From positions 124,001 through 188,000 of the forward strand of contig NZ_JFHC01000003.1 in NCBI RefSeq assembly GCF_000698595.1: a stretch of 64,000 bases of DNA, given 5' to 3'. The position numbers and the translations under genes are program-made. Under the pieces are notes generated by a model. The model was not told the DNA's origin. It made no database searches and worked only from the letters and a program-made list of their open reading frames with translations. Shown here piece after piece: positions 1-7,989 of the stretch; positions within the stretch are counted from its first letter, which is position 1; each line of letters opens with the position of its first letter. This DNA is from Caballeronia glathei (lineage in GTDB: Bacteria; Pseudomonadota; Gammaproteobacteria; Burkholderiales; Burkholderiaceae).

Positions 1-468
1 GCGCGCGTTCGTTCTGTATCCGGCCAGCTGCTCTTCGGGCGCGGTCGGCACCGTCAGTTCGAGCCGGATGCCGTTCGGGTCGAAGAAATAGATCGACTGC
101 ACGAAGTGGTGATCCGTCGTGCCGAGCACGTCGACGCCATGTTCGGCGAGGCGCCGCTTCATGTGTTCCAGTTCGTCGAGCGTCGCAAGACGAAGCGCGA
201 TGTGGTTCACCCACGGCGGCGTATTGGGCGAGGGCAGGGCGGCGATATTGTCGCCGAGATCGAAGAACGCGATATTGGAGCCGTCCGCCATCTCGAAGAA
301 CAGATGCACGTACGGACAATGCTCGCCCGTGCTCGGCACGCGGTCGAGACGGATGACATGCACGAGCGGCAGGCCGAGCAGGTCTTCGTAGAAATGGCGC
401 GTCTCTTCGGCGTTGCGGCAGCGCCAGGCGAAGTGATGCAGGCCGAGAATGGGAGGAATGGCGGGCAT
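1..468 (-). CDS. VOC-family (glyoxalase/extradiol dioxygenase fold) protein, 3' end cut by window edge
   Basis: Translating the minus strand from the ATG at 468 gives an open frame that runs off the window start (156 codons visible). It begins MPAIPPILGLHHFAWRCRN and contains HLFFEMADG and RLELTVP, the pattern of alternating His/Glu metal-ligand segments seen in the vicinal oxygen chelate fold. AGGAG lies 6 bases upstream of the ATG. The gene sits 27 bases behind the flavin monooxygenase on the same strand, so the two are probably co-transcribed. A ring-cleaving or ring-opening step after hydroxylation is inferred, but the VOC fold also covers glyoxalases and resistance proteins, so the reaction is not settled. 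Confidence 0.8.
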   Translation of the reverse strand, partial: MPAIPPILGLHHFAWRCRNAEETRHFYEDLLGLPLVHVIRLDRVPSTGEHCPYVHLFFEMADGSNIAFFDLGDNIAALPSPNTPPWVNHIALRLATLDELEHMKRRLAEHGVDVLGTTDHHFVQSIYFFDPNGIRLELTVPTAPEEQLAGYRTNAR

Positions 469-495
469 GCGAGTCTCCTGAATGGTTGGATGCGG

Positions 496-1683
496 TCAGA
501 CCTCGACGGCGTCCACGTCGTATTCGAAAAGCCAGTTGTAGCGTTCCTTCACGCGCTCCTCGCTCCATTCGCGATCGACGTAGGCTGCCGCGCCCTCCGC
601 GTGGGCGAGCTGCGGGTTGTGAAAGCGCGTGGCGTTGGCGGCCGATCCCTGCACGACGCGCGACGTGCGCTCGAGCCGCAGTTCGCCATAGCGCCGCAGC
701 GCGCGGTCGAGGTCGGCGCCGTGCTGTTCCAGGCAGCGCGCGAGCAGATAGCCGTCTTCGATCGCCATGCCCGCACCCTGCGCGAGGAACGGCAGTGTGG
801 GATGGCAAGCGTCGCCGAGAAGCGTCGCGTTGCCCTGGGTCCAGCCGGTCATCGGCGCGCGCACCATCAGCGCCCACTTGTAGGGAATGTCGATGGCCGA
901 GATGAGCGTGCGCACGTCCTCATGCCAGCCCGCGAAGTCGTGCAGGCACTCGTCTAGCGTGCCGCGCTCCGACCACGACTCCACCTGCCAGCCGTCCCGT
1001 TCAATAGCGCCGACAAAATTGATCAGCTTGCTGTCGCGTAACGGATAGTGGATGACGTGTGCGCCCGGTCCGACCCAGTTCACGCCATAGGGCGTGCGCA
1101 GATGCTCGGGCAAGAGGGTCGCATCGATCACGCCGCGCCATGCCATCACGCCCGAGAAGACCGGCTCGTCGGGTCCGAAGAGCGCGCGCCTCACCGTGGA
1201 GTGGACGCCGTCCGCTCCGATCAGCAGATCCGCCTCGTACGTCGTGCCCGAACTCGTGCGCACGGCGACCGTGCCCGCTTCCTGCTGGATCGACTCCACC
1301 TTCTCGCCGAGCCTGATCGCGTCGGCGGACATGGCCCGCACGCCATCGGCGAGCGCCGCATGAAGGTCGGCCCGATGCAGCGTGAAATAGGGAAACCCGT
1401 AGAGCTCACGCGATTGGGCACCGAGATCGAAGAGGCGCCAGCTCTGCCCCGTGTTCCAGAGCCGCACCTGCTTGCCGAGCGGCTCGCACGCGAGCCCTTC
1501 GAGCGGGTCGCCGACGCCGAGCCGGTACAGCACGCGCGTCGCGTTCGGACTCAGCTGCACGCCCGCGCCGATTTCCCTCAGCGCCTGCGCCTGTTCGAGC
1601 ACGGTGACGTCGAATCCCTTTTTCAATAGCGCGAGCGCCGCCGTCAATCCGCCAATACCGGCTCCTGCAATGATGATTTTCAT
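496..1683 (-). CDS. FAD-dependent aromatic ring monooxygenase (salicylate / 3-hydroxybenzoate 6-hydroxylase type)
   Basis: 395 residues, full length for single-component flavin hydroxylases of group A. Visible motifs are the Rossmann GAGIGG at residues 7-12, the GADGVHS (DG) motif around 156-162 and GDACHP at 290-295, which contacts the FAD ribityl chain. Family members use NAD(P)H and O2 to hydroxylate phenolic acids in the cytoplasm. It is first in a two-gene unit with the VOC-fold gene. The AT-rich region upstream (1684-1950) carries an inverted repeat that could be its operator. The exact substrate (salicylate, 3-hydroxybenzoate, 6-hydroxynicotinate or similar) cannot be told from sequence alone. 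Confidence 0.88.
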   Translation of the reverse strand: MKIIIAGAGIGGLTAALALLKKGFDVTVLEQAQALREIGAGVQLSPNATRVLYRLGVGDPLEGLACEPLGKQVRLWNTGQSWRLFDLGAQSRELYGFPYFTLHRADLHAALADGVRAMSADAIRLGEKVESIQQEAGTVAVRTSSGTTYEADLLIGADGVHSTVRRALFGPDEPVFSGVMAWRGVIDATLLPEHLRTPYGVNWVGPGAHVIHYPLRDSKLINFVGAIERDGWQVESWSERGTLDECLHDFAGWHEDVRTLISAIDIPYKWALMVRAPMTGWTQGNATLLGDACHPTLPFLAQGAGMAIEDGYLLARCLEQHGADLDRALRRYGELRLERTSRVVQGSAANATRFHNPQLAHAEGAAAYVDREWSEERVKERYNWLFEYDVDAVEV

Positions 1684-1838
1684 TCGTCTGTCCGACCTCT
1701 TGTTTTCATGAAGTGCGCCGCTTTAAAAGCATTTATTTATCAATCAATCGGGAAATTCTATAAATGCCAGGCGCGATACAAAACGCAGTCACTTTAAAAC
1801 AATGGTTTGCTCGAATGAAGCAAATTAAAGTGAATGGG

Positions 1839-1858
1839 TTATCAGTGAAATTTGATAA
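1839..1858. promoter_or_regulatory. Inverted repeat TTATCA-N8-TGATAA, candidate operator
   Basis: Perfect 6-base arms (1839-1844 and 1853-1858) are separated by 8 bases. They lie in a clearly AT-richer gap between the ubiX-like gene and the monooxygenase start, both on the minus strand. The position, about 155 bases upstream of the monooxygenase start, fits a regulator site. The regulator is not in the window. Confidence 0.35.
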
Positions 1859-1950
1859 TCGGATGGGAAAGAAAGGGAATGCCCGCGCGAGGGCAGGCCG
1901 GCGTGAACGGGACCTTCGGGAGGAGTGGTACGGCGCCCGCCGCGCCGGAC

Positions 1951-2529
1951 TCAGACGCCCCAGCGGCGTACCGTGCCGGTGTCGATGCCGAACAGGTCCA
2001 GCACCCGGCCGAGCGTGTGATCGACCATGTCCTCGATCGACTCCGGGTTCGCATAGAAGGCCGGCACGGGCGGATAGACGATCGCGCCCGCCTCGGTGAC
2101 GGCGCCCATGCTGCGGATGTGGCCGAGGTGCAGCGGCGTCTCGCGCACCATCAGCACGAGCCGCCGGCGTTCCTTCAGCATCACGTCCGCGGCCCGTGGC
2201 AGAAGGGCGCTCGTGATGCCGGTGGCGATTTCGGAGAGCGTCTTGATCGAGCACGGCGCGACGATCATGCCCATCACCGGGAACGATCCGCTCGAGATCG
2301 CGGCGCCGATGTCGGCGTTTGTGTAGGCAACGCTCGCCATCGCGCGCACGTCGGCGACGTTGTAGTCGGACTCGTGCGCGAGCGTGACCTGCGCCGAGCG
2401 GCTCATCACGAGATGCGTTTCGATCTCCAGTTGCCGCAGCAACTGCAGGAGCCGCACGCCGTAGACGACACCCGACGCACCGCTCACGCCGACGACCATC
2501 CGCCGCGGCGGAACTGTGCTTGCTTGCAT
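1951..2529 (-). CDS. ubiX: UbiX/Pad1-family flavin prenyltransferase
   Basis: 192 residues from the ATG at 2529, chosen because GGAG lies 8 bases upstream; an upstream in-frame start adds only 10 residues. The N-terminus MVVGVSGASGVVYGVRLL is the FMN-binding GxSGA signature, and APCSIKTLSEIATG and LVLMVRETPLHLGHI are the conserved UbiX segments. The family joins a dimethylallyl group to FMN to make prenyl-FMN, the cofactor of UbiD-type decarboxylases. No ubiD lies within the window, so the partner decarboxylase must be elsewhere or upstream. Neighbours are aromatic-acid genes, so a catabolic decarboxylation role is more likely than ubiquinone synthesis, but this is inference. Confidence 0.87.
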   Translation of the reverse strand: MQASTVPPRRMVVGVSGASGVVYGVRLLQLLRQLEIETHLVMSRSAQVTLAHESDYNVADVRAMASVAYTNADIGAAISSGSFPVMGMIVAPCSIKTLSEIATGITSALLPRAADVMLKERRRLVLMVRETPLHLGHIRSMGAVTEAGAIVYPPVPAFYANPESIEDMVDHTLGRVLDLFGIDTGTVRRWGV

Positions 2530-2825
2530 TGTGTTTTCTCCGGGTTGGTGAATGGGCATGCCATTGAAACGGTGCGGATATTAGCATGTCAATGGCAATT
2601 AAAAGACCCCGAATAACATGCGCGGCCGAGTGGTATAAACCCTTGGTCGAATATTCGGTTTGTTCGATAAGTCGATCGATAAATCGTGATTCAAATGCGG
2701 AATCGACTTCGCTACACTCTGCGCAGCGCAAAAATTCACGTCTGCGATGCCGCGATCGGAATTTCGCGCCGAGTTTCATCCGCCACAGAGCGGAAGAGCG
2801 ATTAAATAAGAATTGGAGACCTCTT
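2530..2825. promoter_or_regulatory. Divergent promoter region between ubiX-like gene and porin
   Basis: No gene is credible here. It is AT-rich compared with its surroundings and holds the perfect palindrome CGAATATTCG at 2648-2657, followed by repeated TCGAT words at about 2664-2685. These are plausible regulator or RNA polymerase contact sites for the two outward-facing genes. I cannot assign -35/-10 boxes confidently. Confidence 0.4.
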
Positions 2826-3917
2826 TTGACAAAGAGCCTGTTTTTCGGATGCAGCGTCGCGGTGCTGAGCTGCCCCGCGTTCGCGCAGTCATCCGTGACG
2901 CTGTACGGCAGCGTCGACGTCGGCGTGGACTACGTGACGAACTCTCGCGGTGGGCATCTCATCCAGGAATCGGCCGGCAAGCGCACGCCGGACCGCTTCG
3001 GCTTTCGGATCGTCGAGGATCTGGGCGGCGGCAACAAGGTGGTCGTGCGCCTCGAGAACGGCTTTCTCACCAACACGGGTGCGCAGATCAATCCGCAGAG
3101 CTTCTTCAACCGCAACGCGCAGATCGGCTTGACGAACGACACGTTTGGCACGATCAGCGCCGGGCATATTCCAGACTACGTCTACGAATACGTCGGCGCG
3201 CTCAACAACTCGGTGCCGGGCATCTCGTCGTTTTATACGGTGGGCAACCTCGACGGCCTTGCCAACACGCACGCGATGGACAACTCCGTGAAGTACGACA
3301 CGCCCGTGTTCTACGGCTTCCAGGCGGGCGTGATGAACGGCTTCGGCGGGCAGGCGGGGGACTTCAGCGCGGGACGCCAGTACAGCATCGGCGCGCGCTA
3401 TCAGCAGGGGCGCTTCAAGTTCGGCGCCGCCTACACGATGTCGCACGACCGCACGGCCGACGTGTTCGGCGTGTTCAGCCTGTCTTCGCTGCTCGGCCAG
3501 CCGCTGCGCGCGGGCACGATGTTCAACGCGTCGCGCTACAGCACGATCGCCGTGGGCGGGTCGGTCGTGATCGGCGCGTTCACGCCGCACGCGACCTTCA
3601 CGAGCGTGAAACTCGCGAACCAGAACGGCGCGAAATCGGAGCGCAACTATCAGGCGGGCGTCAACATCGATTTGAGCGGCGGGGAGCGGATCTGCCTGCT
3701 CGGCGTTTCGTACAACCGGTCACTCTTCGAAGACCTGACTTTCAACCAGTACAACCTGTTCATGACCTATTACCTGTCGAAGAGCACGCAGGTGTACGCG
3801 GGCGCGGGGCTTCAGCGCGCTTCGGGTCCGAACGCGAAAGCGGCGCAGTTCGGCTACCAGGCATCGAGTTCGAGCAACCAGACCGTGGCGCGCATCGGCA
3901 TCAACCATATGTTCTGA
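2826..3917 (+). CDS. General porin, Burkholderia OmpC-like (Porin_4) type
   Basis: 363 residues from a TTG start at 2826, preceded by GGAG with 7-base spacing; the open frame extends further upstream but that part is not a signal peptide. The N-terminus MTKSLFFGCSVAVLSCPAFA is a Sec signal, with cleavage before QSSVTLYG, the usual first strand of these 16-strand trimeric porins. RFGFRIVEDLGGG and the terminal INHMF (C-terminal Phe for BAM recognition) are family hallmarks. It sits directly before two aromatic-acid permeases, so it probably admits the same solutes across the outer membrane. Confidence 0.9.
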   Translation: MTKSLFFGCSVAVLSCPAFAQSSVTLYGSVDVGVDYVTNSRGGHLIQESAGKRTPDRFGFRIVEDLGGGNKVVVRLENGFLTNTGAQINPQSFFNRNAQIGLTNDTFGTISAGHIPDYVYEYVGALNNSVPGISSFYTVGNLDGLANTHAMDNSVKYDTPVFYGFQAGVMNGFGGQAGDFSAGRQYSIGARYQQGRFKFGAAYTMSHDRTADVFGVFSLSSLLGQPLRAGTMFNASRYSTIAVGGSVVIGAFTPHATFTSVKLANQNGAKSERNYQAGVNIDLSGGERICLLGVSYNRSLFEDLTFNQYNLFMTYYLSKSTQVYAGAGLQRASGPNAKAAQFGYQASSSSNQTVARIGINHMF

Positions 3918-3920
3918 CGG

Positions 3921-4033
3921 CGCCGGGCTTTATCCGGCGGGCTTTATTCGAATTTCGTGCTGGCCTGTTCGGTTTTTTTTGATTCCGCTGCAAGGCCGCT
4001 CGACTTATATTGACTGCCGGCCGTCGGGCCGGC
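3921..4033 (+). terminator. Hairpins and T-run between porin and first permease
   Basis: Just after the porin stop, CGCCGG-N7-CCGGCG (3921-3939) can form a 6-bp stem. An 8-T run follows at 3973-3980, and GCCGGCC-N4-GGCCGGC (4016-4033) forms a strong second stem. The stems and the T-run are not adjacent in the classical way, so this may be a partial terminator or an mRNA-stability element that lowers permease expression relative to porin. Confidence 0.35.
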
Positions 4034-4088
4034 GCGGCAAAAGTGGCCGGGTTCCGGAGCGGCCGGGACGCATCAGAGAACGAGGCAA

Positions 4089-5486
4089 ATGGACGACATG
4101 CAAGAAGACCGGACTTTCAACATCGCGCAACTGGTGGAAGAGCAGAAGATAGGACGCTTCGCCGTCGGCTTGCTGTTCTGGTGCTTCCTCATCATGCTCA
4201 TGGACGGCTACGACCAGACGGCCGTCTCGTTCGCGGCGCCCGCGATCATCAAGGAATGGCATGTCAATCGCGGCAGCTTTGGCCCGGTGTTCGGCGCCGG
4301 GCTGTTCGGCACGCTCGTCGGATCGTTTCTGTTCGGCTATCTCGGCGACCGGCTGGGCCGCAAGAAGGCAATCGTCTGGGGCAGCCTGTTCTTCGGCGCG
4401 CTCACTTTCGCTTCAGTATGGGCGACCTCGCTTCAGGACCTGATGATCCTGCGTTTTCTCGCCGGACTCGGCATGGGCGGCGTGATTCCGAACTCGGTTG
4501 CGCTCGTGGCCGAATATGCGCCCAGGCGGCTGCGCGCGACGTGGGTCACGCTGATGTTCTCGGGCTTCTCGATCGGCGCCGGATCGGGCGGCCTCGTGTC
4601 CTCCGCGCTGATTCACCGGTTCGGCTGGCCCGTCATGTTCGTGGTTGGCGGCGTGGGATCGATCGCGGTCGCGGTGCTCCTCGTCTTCGCGCTGCCCGAG
4701 TCGGCGAAACTGCTCGTCGTGAGAAGGCGCAGCCCGAAGATGGTGGAGAAGCTCGCGCGGCGGCTGCGTCCCGAACTGGATATTCCCGAAGGCGCGCGCT
4801 TCGTCGCGGGCGAGGCACGCGAGGAGAAAAAGCAGTTCGTGCTCAAGCTGATCTTCTCGGACGGGCTGCGCGCCATCACGCCGCTGTTGTGGATCGTCTT
4901 CATCGCCAATTCGATGGCGCTCTACTTCCTGCAGAACTGGCTGCCGATCCTGATGGAAGGCGTGGGCGTCGCGCCCCAGCACGCGAGTCTCATCACGGCG
5001 ATGTTCTCGGTAGGCGGCGTGCTGGGCGGGCTGATCCTCTGCCGCTTCGTCGATCGTCACGGCGTGCTCGCGGTGATCTCGCTTCCGGCGATCGGCTGCC
5101 CGGTCGTCGCGCTGCTCGGCATGGGCATGTCCGAGACGTGGCTGACGATCGCCGTTTTCGCCACGGGCTTTTGCGTGGTGGGCGCGCAATACGCACTCTA
5201 TGCGGTGGCGGGCATGATCTATCCGACGTCGTTCCGCTCGGCCGGCGTGGGCAGCGCCATCTCCATCGGCAAGATCGGGTCGGTGTCGGGACCGATGATC
5301 GGCGGCCTGCTGCTTTCGATGCATCTGCCCTTCAACCAGCTGTTCTACGCGGCGGCGGTGCCGTTCGTCATCGTCGCGGTGTTCTCGACGCTGCTCGCGC
5401 TGCTGTATCGCTCGCGCTTCGGCGGCGATCACGCGGCAAGCGCCGCAACCGCGCAGCCGATGAGCAAGGCGGTCGAACAGTCCTGA
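4089..5486 (+). CDS. MFS aromatic acid:H+ symporter (AAHS family), copy 1
   Basis: 465 residues with about 12 predicted membrane segments. The MDGYDQTAVSFAAPAI stretch in helix 1 and the loop 2-3 signature GYLGDRLGRKK are characteristic of the AAHS group (PcaK, BenK, VanK). Such permeases import benzoate-like or phenolic acids with protons. A second in-frame ATG at 4098 is also possible; GAGG lies 3 bases before the first and 12 before the second. It is followed after 64 bases by a paralogue, so this looks like a tandem duplication. The specific substrate is unknown. Confidence 0.88.
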   Translation: MDDMQEDRTFNIAQLVEEQKIGRFAVGLLFWCFLIMLMDGYDQTAVSFAAPAIIKEWHVNRGSFGPVFGAGLFGTLVGSFLFGYLGDRLGRKKAIVWGSLFFGALTFASVWATSLQDLMILRFLAGLGMGGVIPNSVALVAEYAPRRLRATWVTLMFSGFSIGAGSGGLVSSALIHRFGWPVMFVVGGVGSIAVAVLLVFALPESAKLLVVRRRSPKMVEKLARRLRPELDIPEGARFVAGEAREEKKQFVLKLIFSDGLRAITPLLWIVFIANSMALYFLQNWLPILMEGVGVAPQHASLITAMFSVGGVLGGLILCRFVDRHGVLAVISLPAIGCPVVALLGMGMSETWLTIAVFATGFCVVGAQYALYAVAGMIYPTSFRSAGVGSAISIGKIGSVSGPMIGGLLLSMHLPFNQLFYAAAVPFVIVAVFSTLLALLYRSRFGGDHAASAATAQPMSKAVEQS

Positions 5487-5550
5487 GTCCGTCGCGGCGG
5501 ATGGCGGCAGTCTCGTGCGCCAGGCGCAGAAGAATAACAAGGGGAGGCGC

Positions 5551-6897
5551 ATGCAACACGAAGAGACCTGCAACATATCCCGCGTCGTGCAGGATCAGAC
5601 GTCCGGGCGCTTCGCTTTCGCGCTGCTGGCGTGGTGCTTCGTGATCGTGCTGCTCGACGGCTACGACCAGATTGCGATCGCCTATGCGGCACCGGCGCTC
5701 GTCAAGGCATGGCATGCGAAAGCCGGTGACTTCGCGCCGGTGTTCGGCGTGGGCCTCTTCGGCGTGCTGGTCGGCTCGTTGCTGCTCGGCTTCGTCGGCG
5801 ACCGTCTGGGCCGCAAGCGGACCATCATCTACGGGTCGCTCGCCTTCGGCTTGCTGACCATGGCCTGCGCCGCGGCGTCGTCGATCGGACAGATGACCGT
5901 GCTGCGCTTTCTCGCGGGCATCGGCATGGGCGGCGTGGTGCCGAACACCGTGGCGCTCGTCGCGGAATACGCGCCGCGGCAGCGCCGCGCGACATGGGTC
6001 ACGCTGATGTTCTCGGGCTTCTCCGTGGGGGCGAGCGGGGGCGGGGCCGTGTCCTCGTGGCTACTGCCGCAGTTTGGCTGGCAGATCATTTTCCTGATCG
6101 GCGGCGCGGCAGCCGTGGTGGTCGCGTTCGCGTCCTTTCGCGCGCTGCCGGAGTCGATCCGGTTCCTCGTGCTGAAAGAGCGGAGTCACGCCGAGATCGT
6201 GCGTCTCGTTCAGCGGATGCTTCCCGCGCGTCCCGTCACGCAAGGCACGAGATTCGTCCTCGACGACGAAGCGCCGCTCACGCGAGCCAGCCCGCGCGCG
6301 CTGTTCGGCTCGGGATTGCGCTATGTCACGCCGCTTCTGTGGGCGGTATTCATCCTCAATTCGCTCGCGCTGCATTTTCTGCAGAACTGGCTGCCGATGC
6401 TGTTCGGACTCGCGGGGCTTGCGCCCGAGCGTTCGGCACTCGTCGCGATGATGTTTCCGGTCGGCGGCACGATCGGCGCGCTCGCGCTCAGCCGGCTGGT
6501 AGACAGGCATGGCATGACGGTCATCGGCGTGCTCGCGGCGCTGGGGTGTCCGGTTGCCGCGTCGCTCGGGCACGCGATGCCGCAGGCCGTTCTCATGGCG
6601 GCCGTATTCATGAGCGGCGTGTGCGTGATCGGCACGCAGTTCGGGCTCTATGCGCTCGCGGGCAGCATCTACCCGACGCCCGTGCGCTCGCTCGGCGTCG
6701 GCACGGCGATCGGCGTGGGCAAGTTCGGATCGATCGCGGGCTCGATGCTCGGCGGCGTGCTGCTCGCCATGCATCTGCCCATCGGCGATCTGTTCATGAA
6801 CGTGGCGCTGCTGTTCGTCTTCATCACCGCGTTTGCGGCGTTGCTCGCTGTGTCGCATCGATCGGTCGCGCGTGACGGCGTGCAGCGCACGGTCTAG
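5551..6897 (+). CDS. MFS aromatic acid:H+ symporter (AAHS family), copy 2
   Basis: 448 residues from the ATG at 5551, which has GGGGAGG just upstream; the 12 residues before it in the open frame lack a start signal. It is a clear paralogue of the preceding permease, with LLDGYDQIAIAYAAPAL, GFVGDRLGRKRTII and the same IPNSVALVAEYAPRR-like region (here VPNTVALVAEYAPRQ). Divergence outside the motifs suggests an old duplication, perhaps for two related acids. Its stop is 28 bases from the end of the convergent shikimate-dehydrogenase-like gene, with no clear terminator between. Confidence 0.88.
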   Translation: MQHEETCNISRVVQDQTSGRFAFALLAWCFVIVLLDGYDQIAIAYAAPALVKAWHAKAGDFAPVFGVGLFGVLVGSLLLGFVGDRLGRKRTIIYGSLAFGLLTMACAAASSIGQMTVLRFLAGIGMGGVVPNTVALVAEYAPRQRRATWVTLMFSGFSVGASGGGAVSSWLLPQFGWQIIFLIGGAAAVVVAFASFRALPESIRFLVLKERSHAEIVRLVQRMLPARPVTQGTRFVLDDEAPLTRASPRALFGSGLRYVTPLLWAVFILNSLALHFLQNWLPMLFGLAGLAPERSALVAMMFPVGGTIGALALSRLVDRHGMTVIGVLAALGCPVAASLGHAMPQAVLMAAVFMSGVCVIGTQFGLYALAGSIYPTPVRSLGVGTAIGVGKFGSIAGSMLGGVLLAMHLPIGDLFMNVALLFVFITAFAALLAVSHRSVARDGVQRTV

Positions 6898-6925
6898 CGC
6901 GTGCCCGATGCGCTGAACCTCGCGC

Positions 6926-7756
6926 TCACACTTCCAGCAGGAACTCCACGATCCGGTCGCGCACGCGGCCGAACATCTGCGTGCCCGTCACGGTCCCGCA
7001 ACCGCGCGAGCGCGCCGCCTCGATCATCGGCGTGAGCGGCGGTTTCGTCACGACATCGCCGACGAAAGTGCTGCCCGGCAGACGCGTCACGTCGAAGGGC
7101 AGCGGATCGTCCGAGCGCATCCCGGCCGGCGACGCGTTCACGATCACGTCGAACGTCTCGGGTCCGTCGGACTCGCGCGCGGCACTCACGGCGCCCCGCT
7201 TCAACCCGTTCAGACGCTCGACGAGCGACTGCGTGCGCGCGCGGTCGTTATCGCGCACGTCGAGCGACGCGACACCCGCGCCGAGGAGCGCATGGCCGAT
7301 CGCCGATCCCGCGCCGCCCGCGCCGATCAGCAGCACGCGCTGATCCGCAAGCTTCCCGCCCGCGTCGAGCAGCGCGCTGACGAAGCCGGTGCCGTCGAAC
7401 ATGCCGCCGTGCCAGCGCCCGTCGGGCAGGCGGCGCAGCGTGTTCACCGTGCCGAGAAACGCTGCCTCGTCTGTCAGGCTCGCGCAATACTCGGTCGCGC
7501 TGAACTTGTGCGGCACGGTCACGATGATGCCGTCGACGTTCTTCATCTGCGAAGCGCCTGCGAAGAACGCAGGCAAATTCTCGCTCGCGACGTGCGCCGG
7601 CACGACGATTGCGTCGCGGCCCGCCGCGCGCAACGCCGCAGTGACGCCCGCTGGCGAGCGCACCTGCGCAATCGGATCGCCGACGATGAAATAGAGGCGC
7701 GTCGCGCCGCTGAGTCCCGCGTCGAGGGACGCGGAAAAAGAAGTGCCCTGGTTCAT
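6926..7756 (-). CDS. Shikimate/quinate dehydrogenase-like protein (AroE family)
   Basis: 276 residues, normal AroE length. The N-terminal substrate domain has VGDPIAQVRSP (SxS-loop equivalent) and the catalytic Lys in VTVPHKF. The dinucleotide domain shows LLIGAGGAGSAIGHALL, and NASPAGM is conserved. The usual NTDGxG is MFDGTGF here. AroE enzymes interconvert 3-dehydroshikimate and shikimate with NAD(P)H. Catabolic paralogues act on quinate/shikimate or related acids. It is divergent from the ketosteroid-dehydrogenase-like pair and beside two aromatic-acid permeases, so a catabolic role is favoured over the housekeeping aroE. Confidence 0.85.
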   Translation of the reverse strand: MNQGTSFSASLDAGLSGATRLYFIVGDPIAQVRSPAGVTAALRAAGRDAIVVPAHVASENLPAFFAGASQMKNVDGIIVTVPHKFSATEYCASLTDEAAFLGTVNTLRRLPDGRWHGGMFDGTGFVSALLDAGGKLADQRVLLIGAGGAGSAIGHALLGAGVASLDVRDNDRARTQSLVERLNGLKRGAVSAARESDGPETFDVIVNASPAGMRSDDPLPFDVTRLPGSTFVGDVVTKPPLTPMIEAARSRGCGTVTGTQMFGRVRDRIVEFLLEV

Positions 7757-7898
7757 GCTGTCTTCATCTCCGTGATGGATTCGGGTTCGCCGTGCCGGCC
7801 CGTGGTCCAGTGATTATCCCGCCTGTTCTCCTGCCCGCGCCGGTGCGCGGCCTCCGTGCGGCGTTTCTTCCTACCTTTTGAAAGGCTTTGCAATTCCG

Positions 7899-7945
7899 AT
7901 TTTCTGGAATAGTATTCCAACATCAAAGAATATTCCACAGAAAAT
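7899..7945. promoter_or_regulatory. Nested palindrome, candidate operator for the divergent aroE-like / flavoprotein genes
   Basis: The 15-base perfect palindrome TGGAATAGTATTCCA (7905-7919) is followed by GAATATTCC (7928-7936). The pair is flanked by the matching arms ATTTTCTG (7899-7906) and CAGAAAAT (7938-7945). It sits 45 bases upstream of the first flavoprotein start and about 140 bases upstream of the aroE-like start, the expected place for a shared operator. GGAAT/ATTCC half-sites are common for IclR-type and related regulators, but the cognate protein is not identified. Confidence 0.5.
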
Positions 7946-7989
7946 CCGGATTGCATCACCGGGCTGGAAGCGGAACAAAGGAGCTGGAG

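Noticed and set aside
2586..2825. 80-residue N-terminal extension of the porin
   Set aside because: The extension overlaps the divergent promoter, has no signal peptide, and the TTG at 2826 has a good ribosome site directly before a signal peptide.
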